NCBI RefSeq assembly: GCF_003217515.1
Contig: NZ_QJSX01000018.1
Location: 1-64,000 of the forward strand
From: Deinococcus yavapaiensis KR-236
Lineage (GTDB): Bacteria > Deinococcota > Deinococci > Deinococcales > Deinococcaceae
Length of the DNA: 64,000 nucleotides
Direction: 5' to 3'
Shown piece after piece: positions 17,106-26,589 of this stretch (its first letter is position 1; each line of letters opens with the position of its first letter). The translations under genes were made by a program, and so were the position numbers. The notes under the pieces were generated by a model. The model saw nothing but the letters and a program-made list of their open reading frames with translations, did not search any database and was not told the DNA's origin.

Positions 17106-18383
17106 ATGCTGCCTCAACAAGATCAACATGCCAGCCCCGGAGCGTCAAGCCCATCGCGGTCTCCCGTGTTCTACGGCTGGGTCGTCGTGGCCATCGCGGC
17201 GCTCGTGGTGCTGCTGTCGGCCGGAGCCCGCTCCGCCCCCGGGGTGTTCTTGCTGCCCATGCAGGCGGACCTCGGCGTGCCGCGCGCCACGCTGTCGCTC
17301 GCCGCGTCCCTCGGCCTGATCATGTTCGGCTTGGGCGGCCCGATCAGCGGCGCGTTGATGGACCGCTTCGGGCCGCGCCGCGTGACCGTGGCGGGCCTGC
17401 TGGTGATCACGGCGAGCTTCGCGGGCAGCTCGTTCGTCCAGTCCATTTGGCAGCTGCACGTCATGTGGGGCGTGCTGAGCGGCTTGGGAACGGGCATCGT
17501 CGGCAGCGTGCTGGGCGCGACGATCGCCAACCGTTGGTTCGTGCAGCGACGCGGCCTCGTGATGGGCGTGTTCGGCGCGGCCTCGTCGGCCGGACAGTTG
17601 ATCTTCCTGCCGATCCTCACGGCGATGGTGGGCGCGCTCGGCTGGCGTGAAAGCGCCGCGATCATCGGTGGACTCGCGCTGATCGCCTTGCCGCTCGTCG
17701 CGATGTTTCTGCGCGACCGTCCATCGGATGTCGGCGTGGCGCCGCTCGGCCTGCAGCCTGGAATGGCGGCGCCGAGCGTGCGGCCCGAGGCGGGCGTGAT
17801 GCGGCACGCGCTGCGTTCACGGCACTTCTGGTTGCTGGCGGTGACGTTCTTCGTGTGCGGCGCGACGTCCAACGGCCTGATCGGGATGCACTTCATCGCG
17901 TACTGCACCGAGGCGGGCCTCACGGCGACGTACGCGGCGGGCATGCTGGCCTTGATGGGCGTGTTCAACTTCGTCGGGACGATCGCGAGCGGCTGGCTCA
18001 CCGACCGCTACGATCCACGCGCGCTGCTGGGCTTGTACTACAGCTTTCGTGGCGTGAGCTTGTTCCTGCTGCTGTTCATTCCGCCGGGCGTCGGATTGGT
18101 GGCGTTCGCGGTGCTGTTCGGGCTGGATTACATCGCCACGGTTCCGCCGACGACGGCGTTGGTGGCGGACAAGTTCGGGCGAGGCAACGTCGGCACGGTC
18201 TACGGCTGGATCTTCTTCGCGCACATGATGGGCGCGGCGCTCGCGGCGTGGCTGGGCGGCGTGGCGCGAGACTCGCTCGGCTCGTACGGCGTGGCGTTCG
18301 TGGTGGCCGCCATCCTGTCGGTCGCGGCGGCAGCCCTGACTCCCGGCTTGACGCGCCCAGCGCGTGTCGCCGCGAGCACCTGA
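17106..18383 (+). CDS. MFS transporter (oxalate/formate antiporter-like)
   Basis: 425 residues and twelve predicted membrane helices. The MFS loop signature is visible as GGPISGALMDRFGPRRVTVAG between helices 2 and 3, with its counterpart SGWLTDRYDPRALLG in the second half. The type resembles monocarboxylate or oxalate/formate antiporters (FYGWVVVAIAALVVLLSAGARSAPGVFLLPM). I took the ATG at 17106, after a TACCCT box, because the open frame upstream lies in the AraC promoter. It is divergent from, and probably regulated by, the AraC protein. Substrate unknown. Confidence 0.85.
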   Translation: MLPQQDQHASPGASSPSRSPVFYGWVVVAIAALVVLLSAGARSAPGVFLLPMQADLGVPRATLSLAASLGLIMFGLGGPISGALMDRFGPRRVTVAGLLVITASFAGSSFVQSIWQLHVMWGVLSGLGTGIVGSVLGATIANRWFVQRRGLVMGVFGAASSAGQLIFLPILTAMVGALGWRESAAIIGGLALIALPLVAMFLRDRPSDVGVAPLGLQPGMAAPSVRPEAGVMRHALRSRHFWLLAVTFFVCGATSNGLIGMHFIAYCTEAGLTATYAAGMLALMGVFNFVGTIASGWLTDRYDPRALLGLYYSFRGVSLFLLLFIPPGVGLVAFAVLFGLDYIATVPPTTALVADKFGRGNVGTVYGWIFFAHMMGAALAAWLGGVARDSLGSYGVAFVVAAILSVAAAALTPGLTRPARVAAST

Positions 18384-18425
18384 CGTCAGGGCGGCCTTGG
18401 CGAGTCATCGACTTCCACGGCTACA

Positions 18426-18474
18426 GAAGCAAAAGGCGGGCTCCCTGGATGCTAGGGCGCTCGCCTTTCGCTTC
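18426..18474 (+). terminator. Stem-loop terminator downstream of the MFS gene
   Basis: Arms GAAGCAAAAGGCG (18426-18438) and CGCCTTTCGCTTC (18462-18474) pair at 12 of 13 positions plus one G-T pair. It starts 43 bases after the MFS stop. There is no U tract. Confidence 0.6.
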
Positions 18475-18507
18475 CAGCCCCGTCTTGAAGCCCACCCGGC
18501 TTGCCCG

Positions 18508-20171
18508 GGAAGTGCCCGTCACGCCCATCGAATTGACGCCCTTGGCGGCGACGGAGATGCGCGCACTGGTGGCAGCACAAGCAGGAACCTATGATGTGTC
18601 CGACTTGGGAAGCTGGCTGCACGCGCACACGCAGGGGCAGCCGCTGTTCATCAAGGAAGCGCTCAAAGATCTGATGGAGCGCGACGGTGAGGCGTGGTGC
18701 TTGCGGTCGCGGGAACTGCCCGGCTTGCTTCCGGGGGTGCGTGCGGTGATCAAGGAGTGCCTCTCACGCTTGAGACCCTCGGCCCGCGCCGTCGCGCATG
18801 GGGTGGCGGTGCTGGGCGATCACGCGTCGTTTACGTCGATGCGCAACGTCATGGACCTGAGTGAGGAGGACGCCGTGGACGGCGCGGAAACCCTCGTTCG
18901 CGCGCGCCTCCTTCAGGAAGTCGAGGGGGATAGGGACGTTCTCCTGCGACTTTTCGCACGACCGCGTGCGGGAGACCCTCACGGCGAGTCTCAGCGCACT
19001 GCGTTCACGCCTCCTGCACCGTCGCGCGCTGGAAGCCTTGGAAGGCGCCGCTCCACCCGCGGTGCTGGCGCGGCATGCCCAACTGGCGGGTCGACCGGAC
19101 GCGGCACGGCCCTGGTTACGGCGCATTGCGCGGGACGCCCTGCGATTGGGCCGGGGCGACACGGCCATCCAGGCCCTGCGAGACGCGCTGGATTTGGGCG
19201 CGCATGGCTTGGAACGCTTGGAATTACTGGTTCTGATCGCGGAAGCGTATGAAATTCACGTAGACCCGGCGAGTGCAAGTCAGGCGGTGGATGATGCCGT
19301 GACGGCCGCGCAGACGGGGGGTGAGCCGTCGTTACTGCTGAGAGCGCTGATCATGTAGTTCATCATCAGTTACAGGAGCGGAGGTTTGGACCGCGCTTTG
19401 GTGGAAGAAGTGGTGAGCTCGGCCCTCACCCTAGGAGATCCCGCGAGGCTCGCCATCAGCTTGCAACTACTTGCAGGCAGCCTCACCAAGGAACACCCCC
19501 GGACCGCGCTCGAACTGCATGCCGAGGCGTTGGGCCTCCTGAAGGCCGTGGGCAGCGACCAGCCGCAGGTCGGGGCAGGCCACTCCAACATGGGGGGCAC
19601 CCTGGTCTAGTTGGGCGACTGGGAAGGGGCAGCCGTTCAGTTCGGCTTGGCGGCCGCCGCACACCGTCGAGCGGGATACGTGCACAACGAGGCGATGGCG
19701 CTCCACATTCAGGCACTGATGCTGATTCAGGTGGGTCGCTTGGAGCGGGCGGCATGGGTGCTGGAGGCGTCCATCTCAGTTCGCGATCCACACCAGCTGT
19801 ACGCCCCCGTCGTGCGGCCTTTGTGGGCTTTGACCTTCGCGCGGCTGGGGCAACGACAGCGGGGATGGGAGGTGCTCCGCGATGCTTTTGCCACAGGCGT
19901 ACCGCCCATTTTCTTTGAGGGGGCGTGTTACTGGGCGGCATGGTTCCTGTTCGAGGTGGGACACGCGAGGGAAGCCGCTGTCCTGCTGGGCTTTTTTGAA
20001 GCGAGCGCGGGAGGCAACGGAAGCAGGGAGGTGAACGACTTGAAAGACTCTCCTGCGAAACTGCGCTCCGCCCTCGACGGAGCGCTCGGGGCCGCCTTAC
20101 AAGAAGCGGTGGCCGTGGGACGCTCGTGGACTCTCCCCGACGCCCTCAGGATGTTGCGCGATCTGGCGTGA
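18508..20171 (+). pseudogene. Decayed ATPase/TPR-type transcriptional regulator, copy 1
   Basis: The region codes for the middle and C-terminal parts of a large LuxR/SARP-type regulator: the end of the AAA ATPase (HTQGQPLFIKEALKDL, LLPGVRAVIKECLSRLRPSARAV), then TPR-like helices to the end. The N-terminal P-loop part is absent. The reading frame shifts near a run of five G at 18925-18929. The new frame is then interrupted by two TAG codons at 19356-19358 and 19608-19610, after which it continues unchanged to 20171. The C-terminal part is clearly paralogous to the minus-strand pseudogene at 20613 (HDRVRETL, SRLLHRRALEALEGAAPPAVLARHA). Confidence 0.8.
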
Positions 20172-20280
20172 CAACGTGGGCCGAGACATCGCCACGCGCA
20201 CGAAGTCGTCGAGGGCGTTCCGCGCTTCGCCGGAGGACGGCTCACGATCTTCCATGAGCAAGGGGCCTCAACGGGAGAAA

Positions 20281-20505
20281 TCACCGGAACCCGTGGAAGA
20301 CGCGTATGAAGGACGAGCCGAGGCACCCAGACGTCCACTCCTCCAGCGTCCACTCCTCCTCGGGAAGCGCAAGCTGGCTGGCTTGTTCGCCCGGATTCAG
20401 GAGGCGCTCGATCAGCGTGACGAGGCCCGCGAGCAGAACGTGGCGCAGGCGAGTGACGGGCGAGAGGCGAGCGAAGGTTGCATCGGGCTGAAAGGGAGTG
20501 TTCAT
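20281..20505 (-). CDS. Small protein of unknown function (74 aa)
   Basis: 74 residues beginning MNTPFQPDATFARLSPVTRL, with a hydrophobic-amphipathic middle (HVLLAGLVTLIERLLN) and an acidic stretch rich in Glu and Trp (PEEEWTLEEW). GAGGAGGAAG just before the ATG is one of the strongest ribosome sites in the window, which supports a real gene. It lies between the two decayed regulators and directly downstream of copy 2 on the same strand, so it may once have been its co-transcribed partner. I do not recognise the family. Confidence 0.6.
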   Translation of the reverse strand: MNTPFQPDATFARLSPVTRLRHVLLAGLVTLIERLLNPGEQASQLALPEEEWTLEEWTSGCLGSSFIRVFHGFR

Positions 20506-20612
20506 GGACTTCCTCCTCTGGATCGGTCTTGAGCACAAGGTACGCACGCGCCGCAACAGCACCGCAACGGCGCCAGGTTCGCCTGCCGTTGCCAACAGTG
20601 TCACCTCGTCGT

Positions 20613-21905
20613 TCAGTTCCGCGCGATGACGCCCGGCTGCGTTGCCAAGGCCTCGACGACCCGAACGCCCTTCTCCAAGGACAGCGTTCGGCCCCGCTCT
20701 GCGGCGTCCTTCAGCGCCTCCGGCAGAAGGCTCGCCGCCAGCTGATCGCGGAGGCCCTTCATCGGCCCCGCCAGGAACAAGGCGTCTTCCGGAGGCGACT
20801 GGGCTTCGAGGAGCGCGGCGAGGAGCGTGGCGGTGCGCGCTTGCCCGGCCTCCAGGAGAAACTGGGCGGTCCAGTACAGCGTCCCCCGCAACACGGGCGG
20901 CGGTTCGTCGGTGCTGAGCCCCGTGCGGAAAACCGACCAAGCGCGCGTGACTTCGCCGAGCCGGGCGAGGCACACGGCCCACTGGGCGCGCAAAACGGGG
21001 GCGCACGGACGTGACCGCTCGAACAGGGCCACCGCGTCTTGCAGGGCGCGGGCGGCCTTGGCAGAACGCTCGTGCACGAGCAAGGCGGCGCCGAGCTCGG
21101 CCAAGGCTCGGCCTTCCAGGGAGGCGTGGCCCGCTTTCCGGAACGCGGCGGCGGCCAGCGAGAGGTGCTCGAACATGACCTCCACCCGGTCGGCTTCGGG
21201 TTGTGAGTACGGCCATGTTCATGTGGCCGTGTCCGAGCCGCTTGGCATCTCCGTGCGCCTCCAGCAAGGCCAGCGCTTCGCTTTGCAACTCGAAGGCCCG
21301 GTGAGGATCGTCGCGCCTGTAGCTGCGCACGAGGTGCTGAAGGCTACTGGCGAGCAACAAGGAATCGCCCAGGGTGCGCGCGAGGGCCGTGGCTTCCTCG
21401 CTCAGGGATCGATCACCGAACGGAACTCGGTGTTGCGAACTCCACGCGAGGCGGTTCAGCGTCTGCACGACGAGGGGCGGTGCGGCCAGTGTGCGCGCGA
21501 GGTCCAAAGCCTCGCGTCCCAGGCGCTCCTCGTCGTGCCACTCTCCATCGCGGTCGTGCGCCTCCGCGAGCAGCAGCAGCAACTCCACCCGTTCCGTGCC
21601 GCGCTGGACACGCCGGTCAGGCCGAGGCGATCCGCCTCGGCGGAGGCTCGGCGCAGACACGCGAGCCTCCGCGTGCAGCCCCGCCTCGACCGCGTGCCGA
21701 GCCAGCACGGTGGGCGGCGCCGCTTCTTTCAACGCGTGGTACGCCCGGCGATGCAGTTGCCGTGAACGCAGGACCCGAGCGTCCGCCAGAAGGGTTTCAC
21801 GCAGGCGGTCGTGCGACAAGACGAACCCGACTTCCAACCCGCCGGGCTGCTCGCGAACGAATCCGCCGTGCAGCAACCGTCCTTCACCCTCATCGCAATG
21901 ACAAC
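20613..21905 (-). pseudogene. Decayed ATPase/TPR-type transcriptional regulator, copy 2
   Basis: C-terminal part of the same regulator type as copy 1: LEVGFVLSHDRLRETLLADARVLRSRQLHRRAYHALKEAAPPTVLARHA, then TPR-like helices to IARN. At least three frame changes are seen. Around 21640-21700 a short stretch (LRRASAEADRLGLTGVSSAA) is in another frame, and near 21210 the frame changes again, after NMAVLT, into QPEADRVEVMFEHLSLAAAAFRKAG. The ATPase half is missing. It faces copy 1 tail to tail, so the pair looks like an inverted duplication of one regulator followed by decay. Confidence 0.78.
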
Positions 21906-22428
21906 GCAACGGCGATTCGAAGCGAGCGGTCCGGAACGCACGAGGTTGGAGCCATTTCGGTTGCGCAAGCATTTCGCTGCGTTTGTAAGGTGAAGGTACG
22001 AGTTGGCCAAGGGGCCCTCCAGGAGGTTGCAGAGGAATGACGTGAATTTCAGCAACGTGCCAAACTTCGGAAACGACGGCTTCGTTCCGGTTCAGACGGC
22101 CCGCGCGGGAAGTCCTTTCCGCGATCCGTTCCCGGCCGGGTCGTGACGACCGTCGCTGCGGCGAACCCGAAGCCCACGTGCTTCTTGCCGCTTCTCATCC
22201 GTCGGTAAGTTCTTCGAAGCGCTGAAGATACCGGCGATCCTGCTCGGTTCTTTACGCCCATGGTTCGGCCTCCAGCACGCTCACTCGCCGCCGTGCCTCC
22301 TCGCCGAGTTCATGACGGTCTGCGCGTTCTGGCGTAAGGTTGAAGCTTTCAGGTGGGCTGATGACACGTCTTTCACTCAGCTGCCTGCTCACGACGCTTC
22401 CCACCTCACCGTGGGAAGAGGAGGTTCT
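21906..22428. other. Intergenic, no gene supported
   Basis: About 520 bases upstream of the PDZ gene. Short frames on both strands show no family resemblance. The last 12 bases hold the GAGGAGG ribosome site of the PDZ gene. Confidence 0.4.
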
Positions 22429-23331
22429 ATGAACTGGCGAACCATCACTTGGCTGGCCCTCCCCATGCTGTTTGCCGCGACTTCTCAAGCCGTACCCGTA
22501 TCGGGACTCTTCCGGGGAACCATTGTCGACTGGCCCGCCGGGCAGGTGGGGGAGATTCGGCTGGAATCGGTCGACGCTCCCAACGTCGTGCGAGGAACCA
22601 TCGACGCCCAGGGGCACTTCAGCTTGATGTTGCCCGCGGCGGACCGCTTGAAGAAAATGCTGGCGCCGCTCTCCGGTCTCTTTGCCAACCCTTCGAACTA
22701 CGACAAGGGTTGCAGCGGGCAGGGCACTGCGGTGCCGGCCAACGCGGGCTACAAGCAGTTCAATCTGAATGTCTACCAGAACGGGAAACTGCTCGGTGAC
22801 CTTCAGTTGAACAGCACGGCGCAGCTGCCGATGCCGGTGGGCAGTCAGGCGGCCCATCTCCGCTTCCAAGACATGCCGGTGACCATGAAAGGCACCGTGT
22901 CTTGCCCGAGCTACGTGGATCAAATCGACGTTCAGGGAAAGGCCGGGTGGGACTTGGTCTTGGTGACGCACGGCGGGCTCAGCGAGTCGGGGTTGGAACA
23001 GAGCACGTACACGGGCGACCCGCTTCCGAAAGAGTTGGCCTGGCGCTTGTTCAGCGAGTTCGGGGGAACGGGTTTCCGGTTGGAACGGCACGACACGGCC
23101 TTCTTGGTCACAGAAGTGCTTCCCGATCAACCCGCCCAGAAGGCAGGCCTGCGTTCGGGTGACATCATCGAGCGGGTGAATGGAGTGGACGTGAACGGGT
23201 TGACCCTTCCGCAGCTTATCGGCGTGATCCGCGGTGCCCCCGGGACGACCGTGACGCTGGGCGTGAGCCGCGCGGGCGTCAGTGGGCTGGTGCAACTGCC
23301 GGTCGTTCGCGCGCTGGTTCGCATGCCATAA
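22429..23331 (+). CDS. Exported PDZ domain protein
   Basis: 300 residues. A signal peptide ends near residue 21 (LPMLFAATSQA, then VPV). The middle 180 residues are not recognised. A PDZ domain occupies about residues 205-295: FRLERHDTAFLVTEVLPDQPAQKAGLRSGDIIERVNGVDVNGLTLPQLIGVIRGAPGTTVTLGV, with the usual carboxylate-binding loop and the conserved GD. There is no protease domain, so this is a binding module in the envelope rather than a Do/C-terminal protease. GAGGAGG lies six bases before the ATG. Confidence 0.8.
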   Translation: MNWRTITWLALPMLFAATSQAVPVSGLFRGTIVDWPAGQVGEIRLESVDAPNVVRGTIDAQGHFSLMLPAADRLKKMLAPLSGLFANPSNYDKGCSGQGTAVPANAGYKQFNLNVYQNGKLLGDLQLNSTAQLPMPVGSQAAHLRFQDMPVTMKGTVSCPSYVDQIDVQGKAGWDLVLVTHGGLSESGLEQSTYTGDPLPKELAWRLFSEFGGTGFRLERHDTAFLVTEVLPDQPAQKAGLRSGDIIERVNGVDVNGLTLPQLIGVIRGAPGTTVTLGVSRAGVSGLVQLPVVRALVRMP

Positions 23332-23444
23332 GGGAAGCCGGGGATGCGCCGAGGGGTGCTTGACATCGAATCACCCTCACGACGTACAGCTGTTCGGCAC
23401 ACCCTTCGGGATCATTTCGACGGCACGGGCGTACGTGTCGTTCC

Positions 23445-23472
23445 AGCGCGGCAAGCTTCAGCTTGCCGCGCT
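23445..23472 (+). terminator. Perfect 12-bp hairpin downstream of the PDZ gene
   Basis: AGCGCGGCAAGC and GCTTGCCGCGCT pair perfectly around a four-base TTCA loop, 114 bases after the PDZ stop. No U tract follows, so this could be a terminator, an RNA-stabilising stem or a regulator site. Confidence 0.5.
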
Positions 23473-23677
23473 GATTCTGCTGTCGAGGCGGTTTCAGACC
23501 ATTTCACCGACGGCACCGCTCGTTGTCCGCCGGAAGGGAACGCTCGTCACGGCGCGCGAAGGCGGGGCGTTGTGCCCGCGGACACGAACGCCTTTCTCGC
23601 CAGCGTCGATCAACGCGATCATCCCGAGTGGCAACGCCAACCCGTGAATGCGATGTCCAACGTGGCCTCATGACCGC

Positions 23678-23732
23678 CGGGTACGAAACGCGCACCATCG
23701 GCGTGCGAGACCGTGGACTCGTTTCGTACCCG
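23678..23732. repeat. 13-bp inverted repeat with nested inner stem
   Basis: CGGGTACGAAACG (23678-23690) and CGTTTCGTACCCG (23720-23732) are perfect inverse complements 29 bases apart. An inner CGCAC/GTGCG stem lies in the loop. It sits in the 612-base gap 23332-23943, in which I see no gene. Candidates are a structured small RNA, a miniature insertion element or a double operator; sequence alone does not decide. Confidence 0.6.
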
Positions 23733-23943
23733 TGGTCGTCGAAGGGACGGATGCCAACGGACGAAGGGGTGTAAAGTTTCGTTGACGCTCGCCCTGTCAA
23801 GTGAAGCGGTTGCGCACTGCGCTGGACGGCCCCAGGCTGACGACCTCGGATCACCTGGGACAGAACGGCGCGTGGCGCGTCCCAGCTACGTTATACGCGG
23901 CTCGGTGGGCGAGCACGGGACGTGCGCACCCAGGAGGTTGTGA

Positions 23944-24282
23944 ATGGAAGGCATCAAGGCGGTCAACCTCGGAGTGCGGTTCGTTCTGGAGTTGTGCCTG
24001 CTCGCCGCTCTCGCGTATTGGGGGTGGCGGACGGGCACGAGTCTCGGCATGCGGGTCCTGCTCGCCGTGACCGCCCCGTTGCTGGCGGCGGTCGTGTGGG
24101 GCGCGTTGGTGTCTCCTCGTGCGCCCGTGCGTCTGCCGCTGTCACTGCACCTGCTGGTGCAGCTTTTCGTGTTCGGCGCGGCCGTCGCGGCCCTGTTCGC
24201 CGTCGGGCGCTCGACTCTGGCGTGGACGCTGGGGCTCGTCGCGCTAGGAAACGTCGCGCTTCTGCTTGTTTGGCGGCAATGA
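23944..24282 (+). CDS. YrdB/DUF2568 family membrane protein
   Basis: 112 residues with four membrane helices. The family pattern is recognisable: NLGVRFVLELCLLAALAYWGWRTG, VLLAVTAPLLAAVVWGALVSPRAP, LPLSLHLLVQLFVFGAAVAALFAVG. An AGGAGG site lies six bases before the ATG. Function of the family is unknown. It converges on the TetR gene at 24401. Confidence 0.78.
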   Translation: MEGIKAVNLGVRFVLELCLLAALAYWGWRTGTSLGMRVLLAVTAPLLAAVVWGALVSPRAPVRLPLSLHLLVQLFVFGAAVAALFAVGRSTLAWTLGLVALGNVALLLVWRQ

Positions 24283-24400
24283 CCGTCGAGGTGACGTTCA
24301 GGCGTGGGCAGACTCTGTTGGGCACGAAGGGTGACGAACAGCGTGACGCGGGTGAGGTGTGCGCCTCACACCGGGAAGGATCGGCGAGGCAGCGCGGTCG

Positions 24401-25003
24401 TCACGCAGTTCTTTCGTGAGGTAACTCGCCGGGAGCGTGGTTCGCTCGGTCGGTGAGGCCGAGGTGCAGGACGCGCAGCAGGAGGTCGAAGCTCTCGTCG
24501 ATTCCGAGCGGCAAGCCGAAGCCGCCGCCGAGTTCGAGGCTGATGAAGCCGCGAAGTGCGGCGCGTAGCACGCGCACGTGGTGCAGGGCTTCCTCGCCTT
24601 CCAAGCCGTAGCCCCGCAGAACGGCCAGGATCAAGTTCACGTAGGTGCCGCCGAGGCGTTTGGCGTTCTCGCTTTGCTGCGCGACGGGGAGTTCCATCGC
24701 GGCGTACAAGCCGGGGTGCTGCTTCGCGTAGGCTCGCTGCGCGTACGCGAGGGCGTTCAGGGCGTCGTAACCCGATCGTCCGGCGGCAGCGTCACGGCTG
24801 ACGTCGAGCAGTTCCCGAAAGCCGCGTCGCGTGAGGCCGTCGCGCAGGGCGTCGAGGCTTTCGACGTGGTTGTACAGCGAGGGCGGCTTGACCTTGAGTT
24901 CCGCCGCGAGGCGCGCGACGGTCAGGGCCGCGAGTCCCTCGGCGTCCGCGATGCGTGCGGCGGCGTCCAGGACCCGCGTGGAGTCGAGGCCGGCGCGGGG
25001 CAT
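24401..25003 (-). CDS. TetR/AcrR family transcriptional regulator
   Basis: 200 residues. The N-terminal TetR helix-turn-helix is at residues 8-55 (DSTRVLDAAARIADAEGLAALTVARLAAELKVKPPSLYNHVESLDALRDGL). The C-terminal part (YAQRAYAKQHPGLYAAMELP, then ALRGFISLELGGGFG) matches the TetR group with a WHG-like ligand domain. Its ATG overlaps the TGA of the upstream hydrolase by one base (TGATG), so both come from one transcript. An inverted repeat in the promoter of that transcript (25902-25916) suggests autoregulation. Confidence 0.88.
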   Translation of the reverse strand: MPRAGLDSTRVLDAAARIADAEGLAALTVARLAAELKVKPPSLYNHVESLDALRDGLTRRGFRELLDVSRDAAAGRSGYDALNALAYAQRAYAKQHPGLYAAMELPVAQQSENAKRLGGTYVNLILAVLRGYGLEGEEALHHVRVLRAALRGFISLELGGGFGLPLGIDESFDLLLRVLHLGLTDRANHAPGELPHERTA

Positions 25004-25872
25004 CAGTTCAGCTTCCCGAGGAACGCGAGGAGGCGCGGCGCGACTTGTTCGGGAAATTCCACGTGAGGGTAGTGGCCGGCGCCTTCGACGAGCATCAAGT
25101 CCGCTTGGGTGCGGTCGGCGACGAGGCGCGCTTCGGCGGTGGCGTCCTTGAAGTCGGGGTCTTTGGTGCCCATCACGACGAGGGTGGGTTTGCGCACGGC
25201 GCTCAGGAGGGGTTCGGTGGGTGCTTTGGGCAGGAAGATCATGTTCGTGAGGGCTTGCATGCGGCCGGATTGGCCGAGGTTCGCGCGGACGCTGGCCTCG
25301 TACGTGTCGAAGTCGTCGGGTTGGCGGGCGGGGAAGAGGGTCTTGCGGTAAGTCATCCAGAAGGCTCGGCTCCAAGGGCCGCCGAAGGCGGCTTTGATCA
25401 CCAAACGCATGTACCAGGGAGTGGGGAGGTCGCGGGTGACGGGGCCGAGAAGGACGAGACCGCCGACTTTCCGTGGCTGGTCGTGCGCGGCCCAGAGGGC
25501 GCTGCCGGCGGCGAAGCTGTTGCCGAGGAGGACGGCGCGTTGTACGCCGAGGTGGTCGAGGAGGGCGAGGGCGTCTCGGGCGACGGCTTGGGCGCTGTAA
25601 TCGTTCCAGCGGGCGGTGGTGTCGCCGTGGCCCCGGATGTCCATGGTGATGACGCGGTAGCCCGCCTCGACGAGGAGGGGCGTGAGGTGGCGGTATTGTC
25701 CGCGCAGATCGCCCATGCCGGGAATGGCGAGAATGACGGGGCCGTGGCCGTGCGTGTCGTCGAAGGCGAGGCGGCCTTCGGGCGTGGTGAGGTACTGGGT
25801 GGGCATGGCGTTCCATTCGGAAGGTTCGGTGTGGGTGAGGAGCGTGGCTCGGGCGGGGGTGCGCGTGTTCAT
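25003..25872 (-). CDS. Alpha/beta hydrolase
   Basis: 289 residues. The hydrolase fold shows IPGMGD as the oxyanion-hole loop (50-54), the nucleophile elbow GNSFAAG with Ser 119, an acid in GTKDPDF and His in GAGHYPH. No signal peptide. GTAGGAGACAAAC precedes the ATG. It is the first gene of a two-gene transcript with the TetR regulator, whose probable operator lies in the promoter. The substrate, probably an ester or lactone that also acts as inducer, is not known. Confidence 0.88.
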   Translation of the reverse strand: MNTRTPARATLLTHTEPSEWNAMPTQYLTTPEGRLAFDDTHGHGPVILAIPGMGDLRGQYRHLTPLLVEAGYRVITMDIRGHGDTTARWNDYSAQAVARDALALLDHLGVQRAVLLGNSFAAGSALWAAHDQPRKVGGLVLLGPVTRDLPTPWYMRLVIKAAFGGPWSRAFWMTYRKTLFPARQPDDFDTYEASVRANLGQSGRMQALTNMIFLPKAPTEPLLSAVRKPTLVVMGTKDPDFKDATAEARLVADRTQADLMLVEGAGHYPHVEFPEQVAPRLLAFLGKLN

Positions 25873-25901
25873 GTTTGTCTCCTACTCGTATTCGTATCTT
25901 T

Positions 25902-25924
25902 ACTAATAATATTAGTTTTGTCAA
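25902..25924 (-). promoter_or_regulatory. Promoter with TetR-type operator for the hydrolase-tetR pair
   Basis: On the minus strand TTGACA (25924-25919) is a perfect -35. The next 17 bases contain ACTAAT-N3-ATTAGT (25902-25916), a 15-base inverted repeat with perfect 6-base arms, and AAAGAT follows as a weak -10. A repressor bound to this repeat would cover the space between -35 and -10. This is the usual layout for self-controlled TetR regulators. Confidence 0.7.
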
Positions 25925-26589
25925 GAGTCGCGCCCCATGTACCCTGCAACTCGGATCGAAGTCGCGAGGCCAGTGGTGGACGCTTGATGCGCTCGTCACA
26001 CGCCGTTTCACCGCCACGAGCAAACTCGCCGCACTCGTTCGCTCGGCCAGATCGAGGATGACGGTCACGCGACCTCCCACGAAGAGCGAACGCGACTCCA
26101 CCGATTCCTCGTTCCACCTCAACACGCTTCAGCGGCGGCATCACCCATTCCCCACGCGACGAGCGCCGCCAAGGCGTACCCTGAACTCGCGCGAGTCGTC
26201 GAAGGACGTCCTCGCAAGCCCCGGACCATGAAACCGATCAAGCAACGCGACAACAGACGAGCGCGAACCCGACCGCGGCCCCGCTTCCCCAGCAAGCTCG
26301 AGGCCCCCGTCGTGCCTTCGCGCAACATCCAGGTACTTCGACCAGAACTTTCCCCCCGATCCTCACGGCCTCTGATTTCACGAACCGGCAGCGGTCGTCG
26401 CGCGCTCGACGTCGAGCACGGAATTCACGACGCGACTCCACAAGCAGCCACGGACATGCCCCCCCACGTCGAACGAGGCGCGTCGAACCTTCGGCCGTCA
26501 ACCCGCGAGAGGACCCGCGCTCGATGGCAAGGCGGCCGCCCGCCGCACTCCCTCGCCATCGCCAAGTCCAAGGACGAAGTCACTCCCAG
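25925..26589. other. Intergenic, no gene supported
   Basis: About 665 bases between the divergent hydrolase and rRNA methyltransferase genes. Several open frames over 80 codons exist on both strands, but they are rich in Arg and Pro, lack ribosome sites and resemble frame shadows of GC-rich DNA. Confidence 0.4.

Noticed and set aside
22049..22261. 70-codon minus-strand frame upstream of the PDZ gene
   Set aside because: Composition is Arg-rich with no ribosome site, and I see no family resemblance.
24352..24373. GTGAGG/CCTCAC inverted repeat between the convergent YrdB-like and TetR genes
   Set aside because: Only six paired bases and no T-run, so it is too weak to call a terminator.
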